A stretch of DNA of 6,613 nt from Acidobacteriota bacterium (GTDB lineage: Bacteria; Acidobacteriota; Blastocatellia; Pyrinomonadales; Pyrinomonadaceae). The notes under the pieces are model-generated. The model saw only the letters and a program-made list of their open reading frames with translations. It was not told where the DNA came from and did not search any database. Made by a program: the position numbers and the translations under genes. Below are positions 1-6,613 of this stretch, one piece after another. Positions within the stretch are counted from its first letter, which is position 1. Each line of letters begins with the position of its first letter. The DNA lies in NCBI GenBank assembly GCA_020199975.1, contig JAIVJP010000314.1, forward strand, positions 1 to 6,613. Direction: 5' to 3'.

Positions 1-1206
1 TTCTTCCTCCGCTCGCTTGCGCGCGGCCTCCTGCGCCCGCTTCCGCGCTTCGTCGGCGCGGCGTTGTGCTTCTTCAAACTCGCGTGTGAGACGATCCGCT
101 TCATCTTCGATGCGACGCTGCGAGTCTGTCAGCGTTTGGCCTTCCCAGGATGCTTGGCCGAGTGAATCCCGTCTAAGGGTCGACTCGTACGTTGGTTCGG
201 GGTATAGCATTGTCGCTGCCTCAGAATCCCTGGCCACCTCAATCGACGTGCGTCCTATTGCGGCGTTCGCTGCGACAACTGCGACGCGCAATTCATTGAT
301 GAAATCTTCCACCGATGGCATACGATCTTCGCTTCTCTTCGCCAGCGCATGGTGCACTACCGCTTCGATGACTTGGGGCACATTGACACCCAGCGTGGCG
401 AAACTTGGAGGCGGATCGGTCAGATGCTTCTTCATGATGGAAGGCAGTGACGGTCCTTTGAAAGGCACATCGCCGGCAAGCATCTGAAATAGAATCACCC
501 CCAGGCTGTAGACATCAACACGAGCGTCCGGTTCTTCGTCGGACCACAGTTCTGGAGCCATGTAGTAGGGCGATCCCATTAACCCTGTGGTCTGCGCCGC
601 CACGAACGAGCCAAGCAGCTCGCCCGACTTGATCTTGGCCAAGCCGAAATCAAGCACCTTAACGGCGTCTCTCATAGGCACGCCGTCCTGAAGCATCACG
701 TTGAGCGGTTTCAGGTCACGATGTACGATCCCCTGCCGATGCGCCGCCCCGACACCGGCGCACAATGCAGCCATGATCTCGAGCGCGGGTTCGGGTAAGA
801 GACGGCCTTCCGAAGCGAGAAGGTCGTGCAACGATCTGCCTTTGATAAGATCCATCACCAGATAAGGCATCTTGCCGCCAACCACGCCGAAATCTGTCAC
901 GTTGACGATGTTTCGGTGACCTATGCGCGCCGCGACCATCGCTTCTTGACGAAAGCGCGTCACCAGCATGGGATCGTTGCCGACCAGATCGGGCAAGATG
1001 ACTTTGATGGCATAAGAGGTCTTGAGAAAGATATGACGGGCTTTAAAGACAATCCCCATGCCGCCCTGCCCGAGGCGCCGTTCGAGTTCGTAGCGGCCAT
1101 CGAGCAAGGGTTCGCCTGAAATGGACGATGTCAACAGATCACCGTCAGTGGGACAGTTGTTGAAATGATCGGGGAAGCAATGTCTACAAGCCGGACATTC
1201 TTTCAT
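1..1206 (-). CDS. Hanks-type serine/threonine protein kinase with N-terminal Cys motif (3' end off the window)
   Basis: Minus-strand frame open from ATG (1206-1204) to the window edge: 402 codons, no stop reached. It transfers phosphate from ATP to Ser/Thr of unknown substrates. Residues 4-22 hold a zinc-ribbon-like motif (C4, C7, C10, C18, then PTDG). The kinase domain spans about 39-307: glycine loop GQGGMG 46-51, ATP lysine K68, helix-C glutamate E88, catalytic HRDLKPLN 162-169 (D164, N169), DFG 186-188, APE 217-219, and RVDVYSLG at 229-236. T206/T207 in the activation segment are possible autophosphorylation sites. All catalytic residues are present, so it should be active. From about 360 the protein turns into a Glu/Arg/Lys/Ala-rich helix, probably coiled coil, running off the edge; family members often continue into a membrane segment and sensor domain, not visible here. 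The ATG is chosen because the Cys motif follows at once and an in-frame stop lies upstream at 1279-1281. No clear Shine-Dalgarno precedes it. Exact subfamily is uncertain. Confidence 0.95.
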   Translation of the reverse strand, partial: MKECPACRHCFPDHFNNCPTDGDLLTSSISGEPLLDGRYELERRLGQGGMGIVFKARHIFLKTSYAIKVILPDLVGNDPMLVTRFRQEAMVAARIGHRNIVNVTDFGVVGGKMPYLVMDLIKGRSLHDLLASEGRLLPEPALEIMAALCAGVGAAHRQGIVHRDLKPLNVMLQDGVPMRDAVKVLDFGLAKIKSGELLGSFVAAQTTGLMGSPYYMAPELWSDEEPDARVDVYSLGVILFQMLAGDVPFKGPSLPSIMKKHLTDPPPSFATLGVNVPQVIEAVVHHALAKRSEDRMPSVEDFINELRVAVVAANAAIGRTSIEVARDSEAATMLYPEPTYESTLRRDSLGQASWEGQTLTDSQRRIEDEADRLTREFEEAQRRADEARKRAQEAARKRAEEE

Positions 1207-1400
1207 TCGTTGGGTTGGTCCAGAGGCTGGCCATCGCCCGCGGAGGTGGCTAAGGAACCAAAGGGCGCGGCGCTCCACTTAGCAGGAGAAAGCTTTGCGC
1301 CGTAATGCGTGCGGTTGTCAACGCAATGTTTCAATTTTGGAGCGCCTGACCTCTCAGCAACTTTGCCCGCGAGGCTTGAAAGTTCATGTAATCGGAGGAA

Positions 1401-1429
1401 ATTATAACGACTCGCCCACCGTCAAGCAA
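1401..1429 (-). promoter_or_regulatory. Candidate sigma70 promoter for the kinase gene
   Basis: Read on the minus strand, TTGCTT (1429-1424) is followed after exactly 17 bases by a perfect TATAAT (1406-1401). The -35 box matches the consensus at only three of six positions, but the -10 box and spacing are ideal. Transcription would begin near 1394 and give a leader of about 190 nt before the kinase ATG at 1206. An overlapping TTGACG at 1425-1420 is only 13 bases from the -10 box, too close to be its partner. The assignment assumes the host housekeeping sigma factor uses the usual consensus. Confidence 0.5.
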
Positions 1430-1684
1430 GAATTCGGATTGCTCAACTAGCAGTCTATTCTTCGCTCCGTCGTCATTGTCCAGCTCTCAGCACATTCGGG
1501 CTTCATCCTAGACCGCGCCGTCGCGTTCCTTTTCAGTGGCGCCCTAACAACTTGAACGAAAAAGATCCAGTTGCTTCACAACTGAACTGCTTGCGAGAGT
1601 ACTATCGGGCCGGCCCTGCGCGGACAAAGAACCAGCACCTTCTCGCAGCCCGGCCTCGATTACCAATTTATCGCGACAATTCTG

Positions 1685-1713
1685 TTGACAATTAATAGTA
1701 TCGAGTTTACATT
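1685..1713 (+). promoter_or_regulatory. Candidate sigma70 promoter for the TonB-dependent receptor gene
   Basis: A perfect TTGACA (1685-1690) is followed after 17 bases by TACATT (1708-1713), four of six matches to TATAAT. The -35 box and AT-rich start of the spacer (TTGACAATTAAT) match the start of the well-known E. coli trp promoter, which I take as convergence on a strong consensus. Transcription would start near 1720, giving a leader of about 205 nt before the ATG at 1927. I saw no better promoter closer to the gene. Confidence 0.5.
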
Positions 1714-1886
1714 TTGCGGCGAATCGTTAGGAATTGCCCAAAGACAAGTTTGTTTTCTTTGTGCGGTAGCCACATAGGAGCGCGCATCTCCGGTTAGTTC
1801 TTACAGTTTTCGATGTCCGCTCATTTCCTTTACAACTGAAGCCGACCACTCGCTAACTAGTACTCGGTCTATCGATTTCTCAACTG

Positions 1887-1916
1887 CCGATCCGTTTCGG
1901 TCTTTTCCCGACAGGA
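1887..1916 (+). promoter_or_regulatory. Ribosome binding site and adjoining small hairpins of the receptor mRNA
   Basis: AGGA at 1913-1916 lies 10 bases before the ATG at 1927, a usable Shine-Dalgarno that supports this start. Just upstream, TCGG (1897-1900) can pair either with CCGA at 1887-1890 or with CCGA at 1908-1911, which touches the ribosome site. The two four-base-pair hairpins exclude each other. The ribosome site is reasonably supported; a regulatory role of the hairpins is speculation because the stems are so short. Confidence 0.4.
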
Positions 1917-1926
1917 AAAAAAGCTG

Positions 1927-4900
1927 ATGAAAAAGCCACTCGCACCCATCCATTGGTTATCTCCCATCGTTTTGTTCCTTTTCATATGTTTGACACCGAT
2001 AAAGGGCCTGCACGCACAGGACTACGTGACAGGTTCCTTTGAAGGAGAGGTCAAAGATAGAGTAACGGGTGGACCTGTCGTTGGCGCGACGGTGCGAATC
2101 ACCAATCAAGATACCGGCGTTCCCGTGGCCAAACAGACCGACTCGGCTGGTCGGTTCCGTCAGGGTCTCCTACCTCCTGGAGACTACACGATAACTATTT
2201 CGAAGCAGGGTTATGTTGCTCATAGCTTGCAACGGTCTTTGCCTGCCCTGAGACCGACGGTAGTGCTGCCACCAGTTCCGCTGGATCCTGAAAGCGTTGC
2301 CGCGGTCCCATCTCCGAGACCAGATGTCGCAGCCGCGACTCCCTCACCGGGGCCGACCCCCGCGCCGACCGCTGGACCAACTTCTACGCAGCCGACTCAG
2401 ATTCCCGCAGCAGGAGAACAAGCCGGCATCAGGGAAGAGATCAGCACCAACGATGCGCGACGCGGTGGCACCTACCCAGAAAAAGAGGTCTCGACCCTGC
2501 CGCTGGGCGCAACGACGCTTACACGCACGTTTGACGAATTGGGACTTTTGTTGCCGGGTGTGGCTCCTCCGCCCCAAACACTTGGCAGCGTTGCTGGTCC
2601 AGGAGTTGGAGCAGGTGTCGGTTCAGCCGGGCAGTTTTCTGTTAACGGATTGCGTTCGCGCGCTAATAACTTCACGGTTGATGGTTCAGATAACAACGAC
2701 GAAGACATCGGTGTGCGACGTCAGGGCTTCCTGGCGCTCGTGCCTCAACCGATCGAATCCATCAGAGAGTTTCAGATGATCACTCTGTTGGCGCCGGCGC
2801 AGTTTGGCCGCAACTTTGGCGCCCAGGTCAACGCCATTTCAAAATCAGGTGGCAACGACACTCACGGAACAATTTACGGGTTCATCAACTCGAGCCAGTT
2901 GAATGCGCGCAACTTCTTTGACACTACCAACGGCAACTCAGTTAGTGCACTTGTTTCTGGCAGCCAAGCCGTTTTGCGTTGTACCGACGTTGTCACTAAC
3001 TTTGTAACGGCCAGGCAAACCTGCATCAATCCCAGCCCGATTACCGTGCGCAACCAAAGTGGAGGCGAAGACTCTTTCACGCTGGGCCAGGCGGGCTTTG
3101 TGCTTGGCGGGCCACTAGTGTCTGAAACATCAGCCAGGCCCGGCAGAAGTCTATTCTATTTCATCTCAATGGAAGGGCATGCTTTGAATGCCAGCAAAGA
3201 GGTGAGTTTTGCCGTGCCGACAGTCGCTCAGCGGGGTCTGTTTGGCTCAGGAGCCAGCGGGGTTACCTTCACACCATTTACCGACATCAATGCCGTTTTC
3301 CCTGTCGGTTCTCCCAACTTCTTCTTTCCAACAACGTCAACTGGAGATCAGTTATTCAGTTTTTTCCCGTTTCCGAACAATCCAAATGGAGTCTACGGGC
3401 CAAACACACTCACCCAAACGCTGCCTGCCAGCGGTCAAAGCAAGATTCTTTCCGGCAAGGTTGATGGCAATTTCCGAATTGGCGAACGTCAACAGTTCTT
3501 TACCGCGCGCTACAACTTCACGCAGGATTGGCGAGAGATTCCGGCAACGGGTGGCGCTATCTTTTCAACGCTCAGACCGCGCGTGCGGACGCAAAACTTC
3601 TCAACGTTCCTGAACAGCGAGCTGAGCGGGACAGCTTTCAATCAGTTGCGACTGTCTTACGGACGCACGCGCCTCAATTTTGAGGATGTGCCTGATAGAA
3701 CGGGATTCCTGCTTCCATCGAGCTTCGGTAACTCTGATGCTGAGGCGCGTTCAGTCTCAGCGACATTATCTCAGCTCCTGGGTACTCCTACGAGCATAAC
3801 GTTCACGAACCCAAATGAAGCGCGTTTCCTCTTGCGGGCGCCGGTAATCGCCAACTTCACACTGCCTAACTTTATCAATTTCCCCACATCCGTCACGCCA
3901 AACACTGGTCCGGTTCTTTATCTACCTACCGGTGGTACGACAGAGAATCTTCTCAGCGGCTTTGGCCCAGTCGGTCAAATAATCATCGGTGGCTTTAGTC
4001 CAGTAGGGGTCGATGTCTTCAACTTTCCGCAGCGGCGTCTCAACAATACCTATCAATTGGCCGATACGGTAACACTGCGAAAGGGTGATCATAGCTTCGC
4101 TTTCGGAGCTGACATCCGGCGCACAGAACTTAATAGCGAATTGCCGCGAAACGCTCGCCCACTGATTACCGTATATGGAGCGCCCCGATTAACAGGAACT
4201 CCAGTTGTTCAGAGGAATCCTGAAACTGGTGATGTTATTGCGGTAACCGGCTTCACCAATCTTCGACTCGGAGACAGTTTCATTAGCGCTGTGGATCTGG
4301 CGGCGGCCGGCGTAACTAGCGGCTTTTTTCAAACGTTAAGTTCTAAAGGCAGCTCGCACATCAATTTGCGCTATTACCAGCTCGACTTCTTCGGTCAAGA
4401 TGAGTGGCGCCTGCGGCCAAACTTCTCGCTGTCTTACGGTCTCCGTTATGAATACAACACACCGGCTCGTGAGTTGAACCGGAAAATCGAGAGCACCTTC
4501 AATGATCCATTATTGGATCTTGTTCCTGGTCTCCGTCGTTTCGTAGACGGCCGCACGAGAATTTTCGAGCCGGACCGCAACAACTTTGCACCACGCGTCG
4601 GTTTCGCCTACTCGCCCAGCTTGTTTGAAAATCGGAGCACCGTGATGCGTGCTGGTTACGGCCTTTTCTACGATCAAATTCTGGGGGCCGTAGTCAGTCA
4701 ATCCCGCAACGTCTTTCCCAATTTTCTGACCGCCAACTTCGCGGGCGGTGGATTTGGTAATACTTTTGGCGTTCTTTCCAATCCGTTCTGTCCTTGCATT
4801 TTTAGAAACCTGACTGAACTCGGGGCAATCGGTTTCTTCGCCGGGACTACTCCGCAGTCAGCCGTTCTCGCGATCGGAACGGCTACCGGGAGAGGCGCGG

Positions 4901-5949
4901 GAACTTTCGGCGCGACCTTGCCGGCGCGCGATCTCCAAATGCCAATGGCACATCAATACAGCGTCACCTTTGAGCAGGAATTAACTCAGGACATGGTCCT
5001 GTCGGCAGCTTATGTGGGGACTCAGGGACGTAATCTGCTGCGTTTCACCACTCCAAACCTTGGTCCAAACGAATTGATTTTGCCATTGGCAATCAACGCC
5101 CTCGGTTTTCAACCTACGATCTTTGGGTTTGCATTGCCGCCCGGCATCCGGCGCGGCGCTGGCGGCACCATCACAAGCGGACGGCCATTTCCCAATGCTG
5201 GTGTCGTTAACGTGTTTGAGACGACCGCTACTTCGCGCTACGACGCTTTGCAGCTTCAGTTGCGTGGTCGCTATAAGCTCCTCGGCTCGACGCAGTTTCA
5301 AGTCAACTACACTTATGGGAAGGTTACGGACGACGTATCGGACGTTTTCGATTTGGCCGGAGCGTCAGCCTTACCGCAGAATAGTTTGACATTTGCGGGA
5401 GAGGATGGCCCAGCGAACTTCGATGTGCGCCAACGCGTGGCCTATAACTACATTACGGACCTTTCCAGCTGGGGTAAGCGCAACCTTTTTCTGCGCTTCC
5501 TTTTCGATAGGACTGAGATTGCCGGCAATGGTGTTTTTCAGACGGGTCAACCGTTCACCGTCAACAGTATTAATGACGTGAATCTGGACGGTAATCTGAC
5601 GGATCGACTCAATTCCACGACGGGAATAGTATTGACCGGTGATCGCTCCCAACCTCTCCGCTTAACTGTTGATCCTGCAACTCTTCTGGCTCCTGTCGGC
5701 CAGGACGGGCAAGTCCCGCGCAACACGTTCCGCGCAGGTAACCTCTGGCTTACCAATGCGGCAGTGGTGAAGACAATTGCCTTCTCGGAGCACACGAGGC
5801 TGATCTTCAGGGCGGAAGCCTTCAATCTCTTCAACCGCGCGAATTTTGGAATTCCGGTGCGATTCCTTGAATCGCCTGGCTTCGGCAGGGCGACCGATAC
5901 GGTGACACCAGCCCGCCGCATTCAATTTGGTTTGAAGCTTGCCTTTTAG
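1927..5949 (+). CDS. Oar-like TonB-dependent outer-membrane receptor with carboxypeptidase-regulatory-like domain
   Basis: Intact 1340-residue protein of the acidobacterial Oar-like class, predicted to form a 22-strand outer-membrane barrel closed by a plug and powered by TonB; ligand unknown. Order: signal peptide 1-30 (MKK, hydrophobic 13-25, cleavage after LHA); carboxypeptidase-regulatory-like beta-sandwich about 35-118 (GPVVGATVRI, then LLPPGDYTITI); Pro/Thr/Ala-rich linker about 121-160; plug about 185-318, containing QFSVNGLRSRANNFTVDG (236-253) and ISKSGGNDTHG (304-314); then the barrel, with typical strands such as FGQDEWRLRPNFSLSYGLRY (822-841) and RAEAFNLFNRANFG near the C-terminus. 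It ends in Phe, as barrel proteins do for BAM recognition. No obvious TonB box is seen between signal peptide and plug. Cysteine pairs C352/C366 and C955/C957 are probably in surface loops. The start is supported by AGGA 10 bases upstream and by the signal peptide. It has no SusD-like partner here, so it is not a SusCD pair. Class is certain; substrate is not. Confidence 0.95.
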   Translation: MKKPLAPIHWLSPIVLFLFICLTPIKGLHAQDYVTGSFEGEVKDRVTGGPVVGATVRITNQDTGVPVAKQTDSAGRFRQGLLPPGDYTITISKQGYVAHSLQRSLPALRPTVVLPPVPLDPESVAAVPSPRPDVAAATPSPGPTPAPTAGPTSTQPTQIPAAGEQAGIREEISTNDARRGGTYPEKEVSTLPLGATTLTRTFDELGLLLPGVAPPPQTLGSVAGPGVGAGVGSAGQFSVNGLRSRANNFTVDGSDNNDEDIGVRRQGFLALVPQPIESIREFQMITLLAPAQFGRNFGAQVNAISKSGGNDTHGTIYGFINSSQLNARNFFDTTNGNSVSALVSGSQAVLRCTDVVTNFVTARQTCINPSPITVRNQSGGEDSFTLGQAGFVLGGPLVSETSARPGRSLFYFISMEGHALNASKEVSFAVPTVAQRGLFGSGASGVTFTPFTDINAVFPVGSPNFFFPTTSTGDQLFSFFPFPNNPNGVYGPNTLTQTLPASGQSKILSGKVDGNFRIGERQQFFTARYNFTQDWREIPATGGAIFSTLRPRVRTQNFSTFLNSELSGTAFNQLRLSYGRTRLNFEDVPDRTGFLLPSSFGNSDAEARSVSATLSQLLGTPTSITFTNPNEARFLLRAPVIANFTLPNFINFPTSVTPNTGPVLYLPTGGTTENLLSGFGPVGQIIIGGFSPVGVDVFNFPQRRLNNTYQLADTVTLRKGDHSFAFGADIRRTELNSELPRNARPLITVYGAPRLTGTPVVQRNPETGDVIAVTGFTNLRLGDSFISAVDLAAAGVTSGFFQTLSSKGSSHINLRYYQLDFFGQDEWRLRPNFSLSYGLRYEYNTPARELNRKIESTFNDPLLDLVPGLRRFVDGRTRIFEPDRNNFAPRVGFAYSPSLFENRSTVMRAGYGLFYDQILGAVVSQSRNVFPNFLTANFAGGGFGNTFGVLSNPFCPCIFRNLTELGAIGFFAGTTPQSAVLAIGTATGRGAGTFGATLPARDLQMPMAHQYSVTFEQELTQDMVLSAAYVGTQGRNLLRFTTPNLGPNELILPLAINALGFQPTIFGFALPPGIRRGAGGTITSGRPFPNAGVVNVFETTATSRYDALQLQLRGRYKLLGSTQFQVNYTYGKVTDDVSDVFDLAGASALPQNSLTFAGEDGPANFDVRQRVAYNYITDLSSWGKRNLFLRFLFDRTEIAGNGVFQTGQPFTVNSINDVNLDGNLTDRLNSTTGIVLTGDRSQPLRLTVDPATLLAPVGQDGQVPRNTFRAGNLWLTNAAVVKTIAFSEHTRLIFRAEAFNLFNRANFGIPVRFLESPGFGRATDTVTPARRIQFGLKLAF

Positions 5950-6008
5950 GGGAGCGGGGCAGTTTGGTGGTCGATCGCATATCCGCCTTCCAAAACGAAT
6001 TCATTGAT

Positions 6009-6057
6009 GACGCGAGTTTGTGATACTCTCAGAGCATTCTGAGGGACGCCTCGCGTC
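6009..6057 (+). other. Nested stem-loop in the gap after the receptor gene (possible terminator or processing element)
   Basis: An outer perfect 8-bp stem, GACGCGAG (6009-6016) with CTCGCGTC (6050-6057), encloses an inner 7-bp stem, CTCTCAG (6026-6032) with CTGAGGG (6039-6045, one G-U pair), around a 6-base loop. It lies 60 bases after the receptor stop and 50 bases before the next start. No run of T follows directly (only CTTT at 6060-6063; a T-rich patch comes at 6085-6093), so it is not a textbook intrinsic terminator. It could instead stabilise the 3' end of the receptor mRNA or lower expression of the next gene. Confidence 0.4.
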
Positions 6058-6107
6058 TGCTTTCATAGTCTCCCGTTTCTCGATATTTTTGTTTACGGTT
6101 TTGAGCT

Positions 6108-6613
6108 ATGAGAATACCGCGAATCATGCTAATTGCTGTGACGTTAGCACTATCGCTCGGCGCCTTCTCTATCGTTGTGGGTCAACGTGTGGGCGGAGCT
6201 GGCGGCACCGTTAAAGATCCTAAATCAGGTCGCGATCCGAGTTCGGCCCCTCGGCCCACAAACCCAACCGTAAAGACTGTATATAAAACTCGTGTGGAGC
6301 GCGTCACAGTCACGCCCACCACTGGTTCACTCTCCGTCGCCGCGGAATCCAACGCTACGATTCTCGTAGAGCCCATCAAGATTAGAAACGCCCAGGGACA
6401 GCAGGGAATCGTCCCCGCGGGTGAAGGGATTTTTGTCTTTAATGACCTCAAACCAGGGCGCTACCGTGTGGCCGGCACACTCGCTGGACATCACCCGGTG
6501 GAAAAGGAAGCGGTTATCGCCGCAAATAAGCTCCAATCTGCCACGCTGAATTTTCAACCCATCCTCTACTCAGTAATCATCAATACCAACGTTAGCGCGG
6601 GCGAGTTAAAGTA
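6108..6613 (+). CDS. Secreted/periplasmic protein with PEGA- or carboxypeptidase-regulatory-like domains (3' end off the window)
   Basis: The frame opens at ATG 6108 and stays open to the window edge (168 full codons plus two bases). Residues 1-25 look like a signal peptide: R2 and R5, hydrophobic core 6-24, likely cleavage before Q26. A Gly/Pro/Ser-rich low-complexity stretch follows (about 27-56). Residues about 73-150 form a beta-sandwich-like unit beginning GSLSVAAE, with GEGIFVFNDLKPGRYRVAG (105-123) typical of carboxypeptidase-regulatory/PEGA-like folds; a second unit seems to start at YSVIINTNVSAGELK (154-168). Such domains occur on exported proteins of Acidobacteriota and are thought to bind surfaces, polysaccharide or other proteins; no catalytic residue is visible. 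The start is fixed from upstream by an in-frame TGA at 6102-6104; ATG 6126 (M7) is possible but would lose the positive N-terminus. No clear Shine-Dalgarno is present. It follows the receptor by 158 bases on the same strand. The precise role is unknown. Confidence 0.75.
   Translation, partial: MRIPRIMLIAVTLALSLGAFSIVVGQRVGGAGGTVKDPKSGRDPSSAPRPTNPTVKTVYKTRVERVTVTPTTGSLSVAAESNATILVEPIKIRNAQGQQGIVPAGEGIFVFNDLKPGRYRVAGTLAGHHPVEKEAVIAANKLQSATLNFQPILYSVIINTNVSAGELK

Larger units (their letters stand above)
1207..1926. other. Divergent intergenic region between kinase and receptor genes
   Basis: This 720-base stretch separates two divergently transcribed genes and has no convincing coding sequence. 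Frames are broken often, and the only ATG-initiated ORFs I read near plausible ribosome sites are 8-14 codons long. It contains one candidate promoter in each direction (described separately), a perfect 10-bp palindrome GGGCCGGCCC at 1607-1616, and a small hairpin CAGTTG/CAACTG at 1568-1573/1579-1584 with a 5-base loop. About 280 bases lie between the two -35 boxes, room enough for regulator binding, but I recognise no operator. The part between about 1430 and 1680 holds nothing else I can name. Confidence 0.7.

Noticed and set aside
17..1119. Plus-strand open frames opposite the kinase (17-487 and 826-1119)
   Set aside because: They are antisense to a frame with every kinase motif intact; their translations are Ser/Arg/His-rich and resemble no family I know.
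1293..1321. Perfect TTGACA on the minus strand (1321-1316) as a second kinase promoter
   Set aside because: The sequence 17 bases on is GCAAAG, and no acceptable -10 box occurs at allowed spacing.
1304..1348. Short plus-strand ORF (14 codons) downstream of AGGAGA at 1284-1289
   Set aside because: The spacing to ATG is about 14 bases, too long, and the peptide has no recognisable character.
1607..1616. GGGCCGGCCC palindrome as an operator
   Set aside because: It is a single GC-rich 10-mer with no second copy and no known regulator site attached, so there is no support for a function.
1813..1839. Eight-codon upstream ORF in the receptor leader as a leader peptide
   Set aside because: No Shine-Dalgarno at proper distance and no run of regulatory codons; an ORF this short is expected by chance.
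1854..1863. TAACTAGTAC identical to part of the E. coli trp operator, downstream of a trp-like TTGACAATTAAT
   Set aside because: Only one half-site, about 140 bases downstream of the -10 box, and no trp gene follows. Best taken as chance.
6020..6214. Plus-strand 64-codon frame overlapping the start of the downstream secreted protein
   Set aside because: It overlaps the stem-loop and the signal-peptide gene in another frame, and its C-terminal half reads as a shifted version of that gene.

Overview
The window looks like chromosomal DNA from a soil-type member of the Acidobacteriota, perhaps the Blastocatellia/Pyrinomonadales side. This is inferred from gene content, not from a marker gene. 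Three things suggest it: a Hanks-type Ser/Thr kinase with an N-terminal Cys-rich zinc-ribbon-like motif, a very large Oar-like TonB-dependent receptor with an N-terminal carboxypeptidase-regulatory-like domain, and a secreted protein built from small beta-sandwich (PEGA / carboxypeptidase-regulatory-like) units. Base composition is moderate and even across the window. I see no tRNA, rRNA, insertion sequence, CRISPR array or phage gene.

Layout. Positions 1-1206 (minus strand) hold the first 402 codons of a Ser/Thr protein kinase whose 3' end lies beyond the left edge. Positions 1207-1926 are a 720-base divergent intergenic region. It has a good candidate sigma70 promoter pointing each way: minus strand with a perfect TATAAT at 1401-1406, plus strand with a perfect TTGACA at 1685-1690. 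Each predicts a long leader of roughly 190-205 nt. Positions 1927-5949 (plus) encode one intact 1340-residue outer-membrane receptor. Positions 5950-6107 are a short gap with a nested perfect stem-loop at 6009-6057. From 6108 to the right edge (plus) is the start of a secreted or periplasmic protein, 168 complete codons, cut by the window end.

How the parts may work together. The receptor would sit in the outer membrane and take up or bind an unknown ligand using energy from TonB/ExbBD encoded elsewhere. No TonB, ExbB, ExbD, SusD-like or degradative partner is in the window. The kinase is divergently transcribed and probably cytoplasmic or membrane-anchored; a regulatory link to the receptor is possible but unsupported beyond adjacency. 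The downstream secreted protein is co-directional and could be co-transcribed or separately expressed, depending on whether the stem-loop terminates transcription.

I did not find a convincing undescribed system. The points most worth a second look are the Pro/Thr-rich linker in the receptor, its two cysteine pairs, the nested stem-loop, and the back-to-back promoters.
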